DNA of 32,073 bases from Mycobacterium sp. ST-F2 (GTDB lineage: Bacteria; Actinomycetota; Actinomycetes; Mycobacteriales; Mycobacteriaceae). A program made the position numbers and the translations under genes. This document shows positions 25,146 through 32,073 of the stretch, in pieces (the first letter of the stretch is position 1; each line of letters opens with the position of its first letter). The notes under the pieces are model-generated. The model worked only from the letters and a program-made list of their open reading frames with translations, was not told the DNA's origin and searched no databases. Location of the stretch: positions 1 to 32,073 of the forward strand of contig NZ_JMHT01000077.1 of assembly GCF_001905655.1 (NCBI RefSeq). The letters are read 5' to 3'.

Positions 25146-26057
25146 ATGATCTCGCTTAACCAGCTCGAAATCTTCGCCGCCGTGGTCGAGTGTGGAGGAT
25201 TCTCCGGTGCGGCCAAACGCTTGTTCATGAGCCAGTCTTCTGTGTCCAGCCACGTTCGCGCACTTGAGAATTCACTCGGAGTGCAACTGGTCCAACGGAC
25301 CAGCCGCGGAGCGCGAGCTACCTATGCCGGTGAGGTGGTTCTTCAACACGCTCGCGAGATGTTCTCCGTACTCGAAAGCTTGGAAGGTCAAGTGGCACAA
25401 CTGCAAGGACTCAAGACCGGCCGCCTGGCCGTGGCGGGGACCACCACCTTGGGCACCTATCTCCTGCCTCAGCTCGTCGCCGATTTCTCGACGAGGGTCC
25501 CGGGTGTCGACTGCCAAATTCGCGTAGGCAACGAGGACGTGGTCGAGGCGTGGCTTCTCCAAAACGAGGTCGCCTTGGCGCTGTGTGCCGAGGAACCCAA
25601 GGACGAGCGCCTGACCACCACACCGATGTTCGAGGAACGGTTGCAGCTCATCGGGCCGGCAGATTGCCCGTTGCGGTCACGGGTGCTCAACCCCGCCGAC
25701 ATCGCCGATCGGCGGTTCATTCTGCGGGAAGTTGGTTCGGCGACTCGCCGACAGCAGGAAGCGGCTCTGGCGGCTTGGAATCTGCCGCACGTGGAGCGGT
25801 GGGAGATGTGGGGACCCGCCACACTCAAGGAATCCGTATGTGCCGGGCTGGGTTTGAGCCTCATCTCCGAGCACGCGATCACCCGCGAACGTGCCTCGGG
25901 TTTGCTGGTGGTGCTCGCGATCGAGCCGCCACCTCCACGTCGCACTGTCTCGCTGGTGACACGAGCCGGTCGCGCACTCACTCCGCCAGAACGCGCCTTC
26001 GTCGAACTCGTCGGCACCCTCGCCAAGTGGCCCGAACCTGACGTCGAACTCACCTGA
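25146..26057 (+). CDS. LysR family transcriptional regulator (PhnR-like by context)
   Basis: A 303-residue LysR regulator. The N-terminal winged helix-turn-helix reads MISLNQLEIFAAVVECGGFS, GAAKRLFMSQSSVSSHVRAL, and the remainder is a two-lobed substrate domain that starts GRLAVAGTTTLGTYLLPQL. ATG 25146 has GAGAGGG upstream and gives the normal N-terminus; a longer in-frame extension exists but is not family-like. It is 128 bp downstream of the transporter in the same direction. In Pseudomonas fluorescens 23F a LysR protein (PhnR) activates phnA in response to phosphonoacetate, so this is the likely regulator of the unit. Ligand identity is inferred from context only. Confidence 0.88.
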   Translation: MISLNQLEIFAAVVECGGFSGAAKRLFMSQSSVSSHVRALENSLGVQLVQRTSRGARATYAGEVVLQHAREMFSVLESLEGQVAQLQGLKTGRLAVAGTTTLGTYLLPQLVADFSTRVPGVDCQIRVGNEDVVEAWLLQNEVALALCAEEPKDERLTTTPMFEERLQLIGPADCPLRSRVLNPADIADRRFILREVGSATRRQQEAALAAWNLPHVERWEMWGPATLKESVCAGLGLSLISEHAITRERASGLLVVLAIEPPPPRRTVSLVTRAGRALTPPERAFVELVGTLAKWPEPDVELT

Positions 26058-26119
26058 CACCGTCAATCCCGCCAGAAGAGCACGCTATTCGGGCATGTAC
26101 CCAAGGAAGATTTACTTCG

Positions 26120-26605
26120 ATGACCACGTCCGCCAGAGATACGCTGTCGACCAACGTAGCGCTGCCCACCGAGGAGGTCTATCCGCCCTCCGACGCGTTC
26201 TCCGAGCAGGCCAACGCGTCAACCGCCCTCTACGACGAGGCCGAAGCTGACCGCCTGGCGTTCTGGGCGACCCAGGCCGAGCGCCTGTCGTGGGCGAAAC
26301 CCTTCACCGAGGTCCTCGACTGGTCGGAGGCACCGTTCGCGAAGTGGTTCCCCGACGGCAAGCTCAACGTCGCCTACAACTGCGTGGACCGCCACGTCGA
26401 CGCTCGCGGTGGCGCTGCGGTGCCCGGAGATGTTCATGAGGGGCTGCACCGTCGCACCCATGCCTCCACCGCTCGACCCACCCGGATTCGAAACTGGATC
26501 GTCTCCTGCCGGTGCGGGCTCCCCGGGACCCGCCGGCTGGCAGCATGCAACGGCGACAGGGTCGCCATCCACTGGGTCGGTGAACCGGTCGACGATGAGC
26601 GAGCC
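26120..26605 (+). pseudogene. acs: acetyl-CoA synthetase N-terminal remnant with inserted segment
   Basis: After AAGGAAG, the frame from 26120 encodes the start of Acs: EVYPPSDAFSEQANASTALY, EADRLAFWATQAERLSW, and APFAKWFPDGKLNVAYNCVD. After RHVDA (about 26404) there are 141 bp of foreign sequence, in frame, and then NGDRVAIHWVGEPVDDER (about 26549-26600) resumes where a normal Acs would. Homology then ends; the AMP-binding and C-terminal domains are absent, although the frame stays open to 26890. It cannot be active. Acetate is released by PhnA, so an acs gene next to phnA is metabolically sensible and this probably is a lost third step of the pathway. Confidence 0.85.
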
Positions 26606-26928
26606 GCTGAGTCGATGACAACTCGCTCGCATGTTGGTCTACCGAAAGTTGTTTCAGCAGTGGCTTGCCAAGTCGCCAGGCGTGGAACGAATACTCGTCC
26701 TCGTTGGCGGAGGCGGGCGCCAGGGCGTGTGTCATCGAGCGTACCCTCCAGTACATTTTGGCGATGCGGTTACCTCCATCCCTGGGATCGGTGCGGCCAG
26801 TCCGCGACGAACGTCAAACGGGCTGTGCATGCGACGTGCGATGACGGTTGTCCGTTAGGTCGGCATCGCGTGACGAACTGTTCCGTGTAGTACATTCACC
26901 GAAGGTCGTCATGAGCCCAGGAAGGCGT
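26606..26928. other. intergenic region with possible short minus-strand ORF
   Basis: No gene is recognised. On the minus strand, GGAGGG within the operator-like site at 26740-26755 precedes an ATG near 26735. It would begin MTHALAPASANEDEYSF and has good codon usage for about 35 codons before running into the acs remnant; it may be the start of a broken gene. TGTAGTACA at 26886-26894 lies 35 bp before the fusion gene. Confidence 0.35.
26740..26755. promoter_or_regulatory. CGTAC-N6-GTACA operator-like site
   Basis: CGTACCCTCCAGTACA shares the arm geometry and most of the spacer with TGTACCTTCCAGTACA at 58-73. In both sites the minus strand turns the spacer into a purine-rich ribosome-site sequence followed by an ATG. 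This suggests one kind of autoregulated or TetR-controlled start region that was copied to both places. Confidence 0.4.
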
Positions 26929-28164
26929 ATGAGCACCCCAACCAGAACGGTCTTCCGCGGCAGTAGCGGAGAGTTGGTCGGCAAGCTGGAGTTGCCGAGT
27001 GACGCCCCGACAGCGTGGGCTTTGTTCGCGCACTGCTTCACGTGCGGCAAGGACAACTCTGCTGCAGGCCGGATCTCGCGCGCACTGGCGAGTCGGGGTG
27101 TCGCGGTACTGCGGTTCGACTTCACCGGCTTGGGGGAGTCCGACGGTGACTTCGCCGCGACCGGCTTCAGTTCCAACGTCGAGGACTTGGTCTGCGCTGC
27201 AAACCATCTCCGCGATCAGTTCAGTGCCCCGGCAGTTTTGGTCGGGCATTCGTTGGGCGGGGCGGCCGTCTTGGCCGCCGCGCCGCAGATTCCCGAGGTT
27301 CGCGGAGTCGTCACCATCGGAGCCCCGGCTGACCCCTTCCATGTCGTCGGAATGCTCGGCGACGTGACGCCCGTCGTCGAATCGGGTGAGGCCACGGTGT
27401 CCATCGGGGGGCGACCGTTTCGGGTGCGTCGTCAATTCCTCGACGACATCGCGATGCAACCGCAGCGCGAGCGCATTTCCACCCTCGACGCCGCGCTGCT
27501 CGTCATGCATGCCCCAACAGACCAGATCGTGTCGGTGGACAACGCGCGAATCATCTTCGACACCGCGCGCCATCCGAAGTCGTTCGTCGCTCTCGACGGC
27601 GCCGACCATCTTCTCAGCGATCGGGCCGATGCCGAGTACGCGGCGAACGTCCTCGCCGCATGGGCGAGCAAGTACGTGTCGAACCCCACGACGACCGCCG
27701 AACCGATCACCGACGATCCCGCCGAAGGTGCCGTTCGGGTCGCCGAGAGCGGTCCCGGCAGACTCACCCAGCAGATCAGCGCGCGCCGGCATCGGCTGAC
27801 CGCGGACGAACCCCGCCCCGTGGGTGACGACGCCGGCCCGACGCCGTACGACCTTCTTCTGGCCGCGCTCGGTGCCTGCACGTCGATGACGGTGCGGATG
27901 TACGCCGATCGCAAGCAGTGGCCGCTCGAACGCATCGTCGTCGATTCGCGCCACTTCCGAATCCACGCCAAGGACTGCGACGAGTGTGAGACCGCCACGG
28001 GGATGGTCGACCGGATCGAACGCGACATCAATCTCATCGGCCCGCTCGACGCCGACCAACGCGCCAAGCTGCTCGACATCGCCGACCGATGCCCGGTGCA
28101 TCGCACCCTTCGTTCCGAAGTGTCCATCCATACCGCTGAAGCACCAAGACAGAGGCTGACATGA
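26929..28164 (+). CDS. bifunctional alpha/beta hydrolase - OsmC family protein
   Basis: A 411-residue fusion of two domains. Residues 1-255 form an alpha/beta hydrolase, with FDFTGLGESDGDF, the nucleophile elbow GHSLGG (Ser108) and GADHLL (His227). Residues about 270-411 form an OsmC/Ohr-like peroxiredoxin domain, with PTPYDLLLAALGACTSMTVR (Cys317) and DRCPVHRTL (Cys388), the cysteine pair that reduces organic peroxides. The same fusion is known in many bacteria. ATG 26929 has AGGAAGG upstream; ATG 26911 is possible. The stop overlaps the start of a disulfide reductase (ATGA), which could recycle the OsmC cysteines directly or via a thiol carrier. Substrates of the hydrolase half are unknown. 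Confidence 0.9.
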   Translation: MSTPTRTVFRGSSGELVGKLELPSDAPTAWALFAHCFTCGKDNSAAGRISRALASRGVAVLRFDFTGLGESDGDFAATGFSSNVEDLVCAANHLRDQFSAPAVLVGHSLGGAAVLAAAPQIPEVRGVVTIGAPADPFHVVGMLGDVTPVVESGEATVSIGGRPFRVRRQFLDDIAMQPQRERISTLDAALLVMHAPTDQIVSVDNARIIFDTARHPKSFVALDGADHLLSDRADAEYAANVLAAWASKYVSNPTTTAEPITDDPAEGAVRVAESGPGRLTQQISARRHRLTADEPRPVGDDAGPTPYDLLLAALGACTSMTVRMYADRKQWPLERIVVDSRHFRIHAKDCDECETATGMVDRIERDINLIGPLDADQRAKLLDIADRCPVHRTLRSEVSIHTAEAPRQRLT

Positions 28165-29597
28165 CCCAAGATTCAGAATTCGACGTCGTCGTCGTCGGCG
28201 GCGGCCCCGGTGGCGCCTCAGCGGCGCAGTACCTCATCGCCGAAGGCCTCGACGTGGCCTTGATCGAGGAGCGCCTCATCGGCGGCGAATGCCACTACTG
28301 GGCGTGCAATCCCACCAAGTCGCTGCTGCGTCCGATCGAGGTGCTGGCCCTGGCGAAGGCCGTTCCCGGCGCCCGAGAAGCCGTCGGAGAGGGCCAGCTC
28401 GACGTCGCGGCCGTCTTCGCGAAACGGGACGCCATCGTCGACCATCTCAACGATGACGGCGCCACCGCTGGGTTGCAGCAGAGTGGGCTGACGGTGTTCC
28501 ACGCCCGCGGGCGGCTCGCCGGCCAACGGGAGGTCACCGTCACCCACCCCGACGGCCGCGAGGAGACCATCCGGGCGCGGCAGGCGGTGGTGCTCGCCAC
28601 CGGTACCCGCCCCGCCATCCCCGACGTGCCCGGGCTGGCCGACGCGAACCCCTGGACCAACCGCGAACTCGCGGCGATGACCTACGTGCCACCACGAACC
28701 CTGATCATCGGCGGCGGCGTCGTCGCCGTCGAGTTCGCCACCATCCTGGCCGGCCTGGGCTCCAAGGTCACACTGCTTGCGCGCGGCGACACCCTGCTGC
28801 GCAACTCCGAGACCGTCGCCAGCGAAATGGTCACCGAGTCGTTGCGGCGCAAGGGGGTAGACCTCCGCTTCCACGCTCACCCATCTGGAGTGGTCCGGCC
28901 GATCGCGGGCGGCCCCGTCAGCGTCACCGTCGGTGACGAGTACATCGAAGTCGACGAGGTCGTCGTCGCCGCGGGCCGGGTCGTCAACACCGATTCCCTC
29001 GGCTTGGACACCGTCGGGTTGCGTGCCGGAGAGTTCGTCGCCGTCGACGACCACTTGCAGGCACTCGGAGTGGACGGCAGCTGGCTGTACGCGATGGGCG
29101 ACACCACCGGGCGCGCGCTCTTGTCGCACCTGTCGCAGTACCACGCAGTGGTGGTCGCCGACGTCATTGCCGCCCGCGCCCGAGGCCGCCAGCTCGCGGA
29201 CGACGAACTCATCGCCCGCGACCCGCACAACCTTCCCCAGGTCGTCTACACCGACCCGCAGGTCATCGAAGTGGGACGAACCGAAAGTCAAGCGCGCGCT
29301 GACGGATTCACGGTTACGACGACCACCGCGCGTTACCCGGAAGCCGTACCCGACCTCGCCATCTTCCGCGACGGCTTCGACGCCTGGGCGAAACTGGTCA
29401 TCGACGCCGACACGGACACCCTGCTCGGCGCAACCTTCGTCGGACCCGAGTTCGCCGAACTCGCCCAAGCGGCCACACTCGCCGTCGTCGCCAAGGTCCC
29501 GATCGAGACACTGCGTCACGTCGTGGCGCCGCACCCGTCGGTCAACCAGATCTGGAACCCGCTCCTCGCCCGGCAACGGGGACGTACAGCCGAGTAG
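28161..29597 (+). CDS. FAD-dependent pyridine nucleotide-disulfide oxidoreductase
   Basis: A 478-residue class I flavin disulfide reductase. The FAD motif VVGGGPGGASAA lies at 11-22, the redox-active pair is GGECHYWACNPTK (Cys44 and Cys49), the second Rossmann motif is LIIGGGVVAVEFA, and GSWLYAMGDTTG is the FAD-closing motif. The dimerisation domain ends HPSVNQIW: His458 is present, but the Glu normally five residues later is Gln463, so the usual His-Glu dyad is altered. The pair motif also differs from the standard GGTCxNxGCxPSK. It overlaps the hydrolase-OsmC gene, which suggests a joint thiol or peroxide role. Alternatives are mercuric-reductase-like or mycothione-like reductases; no mercury motif is present. 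Confidence 0.87.
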   Translation: MTQDSEFDVVVVGGGPGGASAAQYLIAEGLDVALIEERLIGGECHYWACNPTKSLLRPIEVLALAKAVPGAREAVGEGQLDVAAVFAKRDAIVDHLNDDGATAGLQQSGLTVFHARGRLAGQREVTVTHPDGREETIRARQAVVLATGTRPAIPDVPGLADANPWTNRELAAMTYVPPRTLIIGGGVVAVEFATILAGLGSKVTLLARGDTLLRNSETVASEMVTESLRRKGVDLRFHAHPSGVVRPIAGGPVSVTVGDEYIEVDEVVVAAGRVVNTDSLGLDTVGLRAGEFVAVDDHLQALGVDGSWLYAMGDTTGRALLSHLSQYHAVVVADVIAARARGRQLADDELIARDPHNLPQVVYTDPQVIEVGRTESQARADGFTVTTTTARYPEAVPDLAIFRDGFDAWAKLVIDADTDTLLGATFVGPEFAELAQAATLAVVAKVPIETLRHVVAPHPSVNQIWNPLLARQRGRTAE

Positions 29598-29610
29598 GCC
29601 GCTCGGTCTT

Positions 29611-29626
29611 GGGAAGTCGACTTCCC
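29611..29626. repeat. perfect 16-bp palindrome after the reductase gene
   Basis: GGGAAGTCGACTTCCC is its own reverse complement and lies 13 bp after the reductase stop. As a hairpin its loop would be too short for the full stem and no T-run follows, so a protein-binding site for the GGDEF gene promoter is as likely as a terminator. Confidence 0.55.
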
Positions 29627-29727
29627 TGGGAGGTAATACAGCTGGCGAACCGGGGGTTGCCAAACCATTCACGAAAACGTGCATTGCGTTTCCGGCCCTG
29701 CTCATAGGCGAGAAGGGTTACGGACAA

Positions 29728-29742
29728 ATGGTGGGCAGGTGA
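29728..29742 (+). CDS. 4-codon mini-ORF coupled to the GGDEF gene
   Basis: ATG GTG GGC AGG TGA has an AGAAGGG ribosome site upstream. Its TGA overlaps the GTG start at 29739 (GTGA). The GGDEF gene has no good ribosome site of its own, so ribosomes may load on the mini-ORF and restart. It may be chance. Confidence 0.3.
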   Translation: MVGR

Positions 29743-30824
29743 CGGGGCCAATAGACGCTGAACACTACGAGTGGGTCACCGCCTTCATGCACGCACGCAA
29801 CGCGACGCTCATCACCCGTCTCTTCGTGGCCGCCACCTCGCTGGCGATGTCAGCGGCAACGCTGGTACTCCTGATCGGCGCCGGCGGCCCGCAGCACCAG
29901 CCGGCGCAGACAATGATGTGGCTCGCCGTGGGCGGAGGAGTCGCGGGTGCGGTCTTATGGCTATTGCGGTGGCCCTCTCGAATGCAGTCGATGGGGTTCG
30001 CCGCGATTGCCACAGGGTCAATCGCGTTGGCCTGCTTGGCCTACCCTGACCATTTGGCGGCACTTCTCGGATGCATTGCGTTCACCACCATCGCCGCCTA
30101 CGTGGCATTCTTCCACTCGCCTTCCATGGTTCTCGGTGTCTTCCTCGTCGTCGCGGCGGTAGCGCTGAGCCAAGTCGTCGAGCTGGCCGAAGACGGACGC
30201 ATCGCGCTGGCAACAGTCGACCTGTTCTTGGTGCTGCAGGCAAACCTCGCCGTGGCTATATCCATTTGCAGTCTGCTGCGGACAGTGAAGGGAGACTTGG
30301 CCGCTGCCGATCTCGACCCCTTGACCGGACTTCTGAACAGGCGCGCCTTCCGCATGCGGATACCGGGCCTGCTCTCCCATCACCAGAGCGCGAGAGGCGG
30401 ATACCTGCGCATTGCACTGGTGGATCTCGACGACTTCAAGTCTGTCAACGACACCCACGGACATGCTGCCGGCGACCGAGCGCTGGTGGCGGTCGCCGGC
30501 GCACTCCGGTCTGCCTCCGCACCGACTGCCGTCATCGCACGCAGCGGCGGGGAGGAATTCCTCATTGCCGACGTCGCGCCTTCACACCGCGACGTGCTGC
30601 ACTATCAGCGCATCTGTGCGGCGATCAGGGAACTGCCCATGCCCGTCACGGCCAGCATAGGTACGTCGTGTGTGGCGCTGGACTCGCTGTCCCGCCATAT
30701 CCTGGACGAGGCCATGGAAAACTTGATCGGCGCCGCAGACATGGCCATGTACCGCGCAAAACGGAACGGCGGCAACCAATGTCACCATCATGGCGTATGG
30801 CGCCCTGCCCCGCCCAACGACTAG
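29739..30824 (+). CDS. membrane-bound diguanylate cyclase (GGDEF)
   Basis: A 361-residue protein with about six membrane helices in the N-terminal half (roughly residues 25-180) and a C-terminal GGDEF domain. DLDPLTGLLNRRAF begins the catalytic domain, ALVDLDDFKSVND holds metal-binding acids, and RSGGEEFLI is the active-site GGEEF (270-274). The expected cyclic-di-GMP inhibitory site RxxD just before it is absent, so product inhibition is unlikely. The GTG at 29739 gives a start (VTGPIDAEHYEWVTAF) typical of actinobacterial members; a GTG at 29679 lacks a ribosome site. The membrane half has no recognisable ligand domain. It shares the bases CTAG with the convergent LysR gene stop. Confidence 0.88.
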   Translation: MTGPIDAEHYEWVTAFMHARNATLITRLFVAATSLAMSAATLVLLIGAGGPQHQPAQTMMWLAVGGGVAGAVLWLLRWPSRMQSMGFAAIATGSIALACLAYPDHLAALLGCIAFTTIAAYVAFFHSPSMVLGVFLVVAAVALSQVVELAEDGRIALATVDLFLVLQANLAVAISICSLLRTVKGDLAAADLDPLTGLLNRRAFRMRIPGLLSHHQSARGGYLRIALVDLDDFKSVNDTHGHAAGDRALVAVAGALRSASAPTAVIARSGGEEFLIADVAPSHRDVLHYQRICAAIRELPMPVTASIGTSCVALDSLSRHILDEAMENLIGAADMAMYRAKRNGGNQCHHHGVWRPAPPND

Positions 30825-31663
30825 CGAGCGCCGACAGCTTCAGTTTCCGTCGTGCCGTCAGCGGTCCCGCCTGCCACCGCCGAGCGGTGCGGGCCATCCA
30901 TTGCCGCGATCAACAGAGCCAAATCTCGACGTCTCGACGAGGCCGGCCATCCAGCCCACGTCCGTCGCACGAGCGGCTCGCCAGCCAGCGGCATCCACAA
31001 CAACGAGCTGGGAAAGCAATGCAGATACCCACGCGGAACCAGCGCGAACCGCCCACCCATGCTCAATTGGGCAAGCTTCACCTCCGGCACCTGGCCCCTG
31101 GCATCAGCAGTCTCTGCACCGGCCCCGATTCCGTGATTGCGGAGGACGGCCACCATGTGGTCATGCCATGTCGGACTGTCGGACCTCGGGAAACCGAGCC
31201 ACTGCAGACTCCCTAAGTCGTCCAACCGTAGGTCAGCCGTGCCCAGCCGCAAACGATGAGCTTGCTCGGTGGCTACCAGGACACCCAAGGGTTCCTCGGC
31301 GATAAGAGCGACATCGAGGTTCTCACCAGTAGGCCGCTCTCGTATAAGCGCTAAATCCAACGTGCCTCTCCTCAGCGCTTCCAGTTGAGCAGGACAGGGC
31401 AGTTGCGAGAGCTGGACAACCGTATTGCGAAAGCGTGAGGCCGCCAGCTTGGAGAGTGCATCGGTAAGCGGCTGGATCGTCATCTCAGCAGGAACGGCGA
31501 TCCGCAATGGAGCGCCGACATCCGGCGAGATGTTCGCCACCTTGGCGAGGACCGTTTCGAACCGGCCAATCAAGGTGCGTGCTTCACTCAGCAATACGGC
31601 CCCCGCCGCAGTTGGTGATGTCCCGCCTGGCCCCCTCACGAGCAGGCGCACATTGAGGGATTC
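30821..31663 (-). pseudogene. LysR regulator, 5' end removed by an IS element
   Basis: The minus-strand frame runs from the IS end at 31663 (ESLNVRLLVRGPGG, then TSPTAAGAVLLSEARTLIGR) to a TAG at 30821. This is the second half of a LysR winged helix, the linker helix, and a complete substrate-binding domain (APLRIAVPAEMTIQPL onward). The first 45 or so residues, including the recognition helix, are missing because IS3-type sequence starts at 31664. An internal start near 31651 could make only a DNA-binding-defective protein. The gene is convergent with the GGDEF gene and their stops share CTAG. Confidence 0.85.
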
Positions 31664-32073
31664 TGATCCACCCCGGCGTGTCTGGAGAGTTCTTCTTTTG
31701 GGAAGGATGGGTCCATGGCTGCAGGGACGTCGAGACGGCGGTATCCGGAGGAATTGAAGGCGCGGGCTGTGCAGATGGTGGCCGATCTGCGCAGTGATTC
31801 GGTCTCGGAGTGGGAGGCCATGGGTCGGGTCGCTGATCTGCTGGGTGTCGGTAGCGCCGAGACCGTGCGCAAGTGGGTGCGTCAGGCCGAGATCGACGGC
31901 GGTGCGCGGGCCGGACAGACCACAGAGGAATCCGAGACGGTGCGCAAGCTGCGCCGAGAGAACGCCGAACTCAAGCGAGCCAACGCGATCTTGAAGGCGG
32001 CGTCGGCTTTCTTCGCGGCCGAACTGTGCGCCACGAGGCGCTGGGTATATCGAGAGGCGGTGAGAGACCGTCT
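31664..32073 (+). mobile_element. IS3-family insertion sequence, left part
   Basis: The element starts TGATCCACCCCGGCGTGTCT at 31664, a TG-beginning terminal repeat of the IS3 group, exactly where the LysR coding sequence is cut. It contains the start of orfA and continues past the right edge of the window, so the right repeat, orfB and any target duplication are not visible. Confidence 0.8.
31715..32073 (+). CDS. IS3-family transposase OrfA (partial, runs off the edge)
   Basis: The ATG at 31715 is preceded by GGAAGGATGGG. The protein has the helix-turn-helix RRYPEELKARAVQMV, WEAMGRVADLLGVGSAETVR, KWVRQAEIDGG, and a leucine-zipper helix VRKLRRENAELKRANAILKA ending SAFFAAEL. This is the DNA-binding subunit that in IS3 elements joins with OrfB through a -1 frameshift. 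After AAEL the reading continues CATRRWVYREAVRDR, which differs from the usual AAELDRPxR end known to me. The element may therefore be recombined or truncated near 32026. The frame is open at the window edge. Confidence 0.87.
   Translation, partial: MAAGTSRRRYPEELKARAVQMVADLRSDSVSEWEAMGRVADLLGVGSAETVRKWVRQAEIDGGARAGQTTEESETVRKLRRENAELKRANAILKAASAFFAAELCATRRWVYREAVRDR

Noticed and set aside
26450..26500. GGATTCGAAAC-like stretch as a tRNA T-loop
   Set aside because: No cloverleaf could be built around it; there is no acceptor stem or anticodon arm.
26120..26890. Functional 256-residue protein from the acs start
   Set aside because: Only the N-terminal cap of Acs is present, split by an unrelated segment, and the remainder has no coding character.
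28161..29597. Mercuric reductase
   Set aside because: No N-terminal heavy-metal domain, no C-terminal vicinal cysteines and no mer genes nearby.
28218..29705. 495-codon minus-strand frame opposite the disulfide reductase
   Set aside because: Mirror of a real gene with strong codon bias; low-complexity Gly/Val/Asp composition and no family match.

Overview
The window looks like an accessory-rich stretch of a high-GC actinobacterial chromosome, most likely a fast-growing Mycobacterium/Mycolicibacterium. The tkt-tal-zwf-opcA-pgl order, the ATGA stop/start overlaps and the protein sequences closely follow the mycobacterial pentose-phosphate operon. The organism name is an inference. No tRNA, rRNA or CRISPR array was seen.

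Region 1 (1-12277, all +): a decayed transaldolase 3' end, a GH15 glycosidase, then pgi, gnd, tkt, tal, zwf, opcA and pgl. Together these could release glucose from a storage sugar, isomerise hexose phosphate and run both arms of the pentose phosphate pathway. zwf, opcA and pgl are joined to their upstream genes by 4-bp overlaps.

Region 2 (12278-18861) is a mosaic around a cytoplasmic molybdenum enzyme cassette. The intact cassette (-) is a sulfite-oxidase-fold protein, an FAD/NAD(P)H reductase (FNR) and a DUF6510-type double-CxxC protein. A second full-length Mo gene (13903-14496) keeps only the first codons of its reductase. A third is an N-terminal stub at 12700 with a 1-base insertion. 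Between them lie a DUF1003 membrane protein, an AhpD/CMD-like protein, an RraA-family protein with a small coupled partner, and remnants of an acetyltransferase and an IS transposase.

Region 3 (18862-21224): a TetR gene and an NmrA-like SDR gene (-) lie upstream of the Mo cassette, divergent from a second TetR gene (+). Candidate operators sit in both intergenic regions.

Region 4 (21225-26928): a probable phosphonoacetate catabolic unit, phnA (hydrolase), an organophosphate-type MFS transporter and a LysR regulator. It is preceded by DUF417 and phnA remnants and followed by a broken acetyl-CoA synthetase gene. Acetate is the carbon product of phosphonoacetate hydrolysis, so the acs remnant fits the pathway.

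Region 5 (26929-32073): an alpha/beta-hydrolase-OsmC fusion overlapping a flavin disulfide reductase, a membrane GGDEF protein, and a LysR gene whose DNA-binding end has been replaced by an IS3-type element that runs off the right edge.

Recurring themes: several modules (tal, Mo cassette, phnA) lie beside a broken partial copy of themselves; three TGTAC-N6-GTACA-type sites are scattered through the window; and three genes are preceded by a very short ORF with its own Shine-Dalgarno sequence that ends on the start codon.
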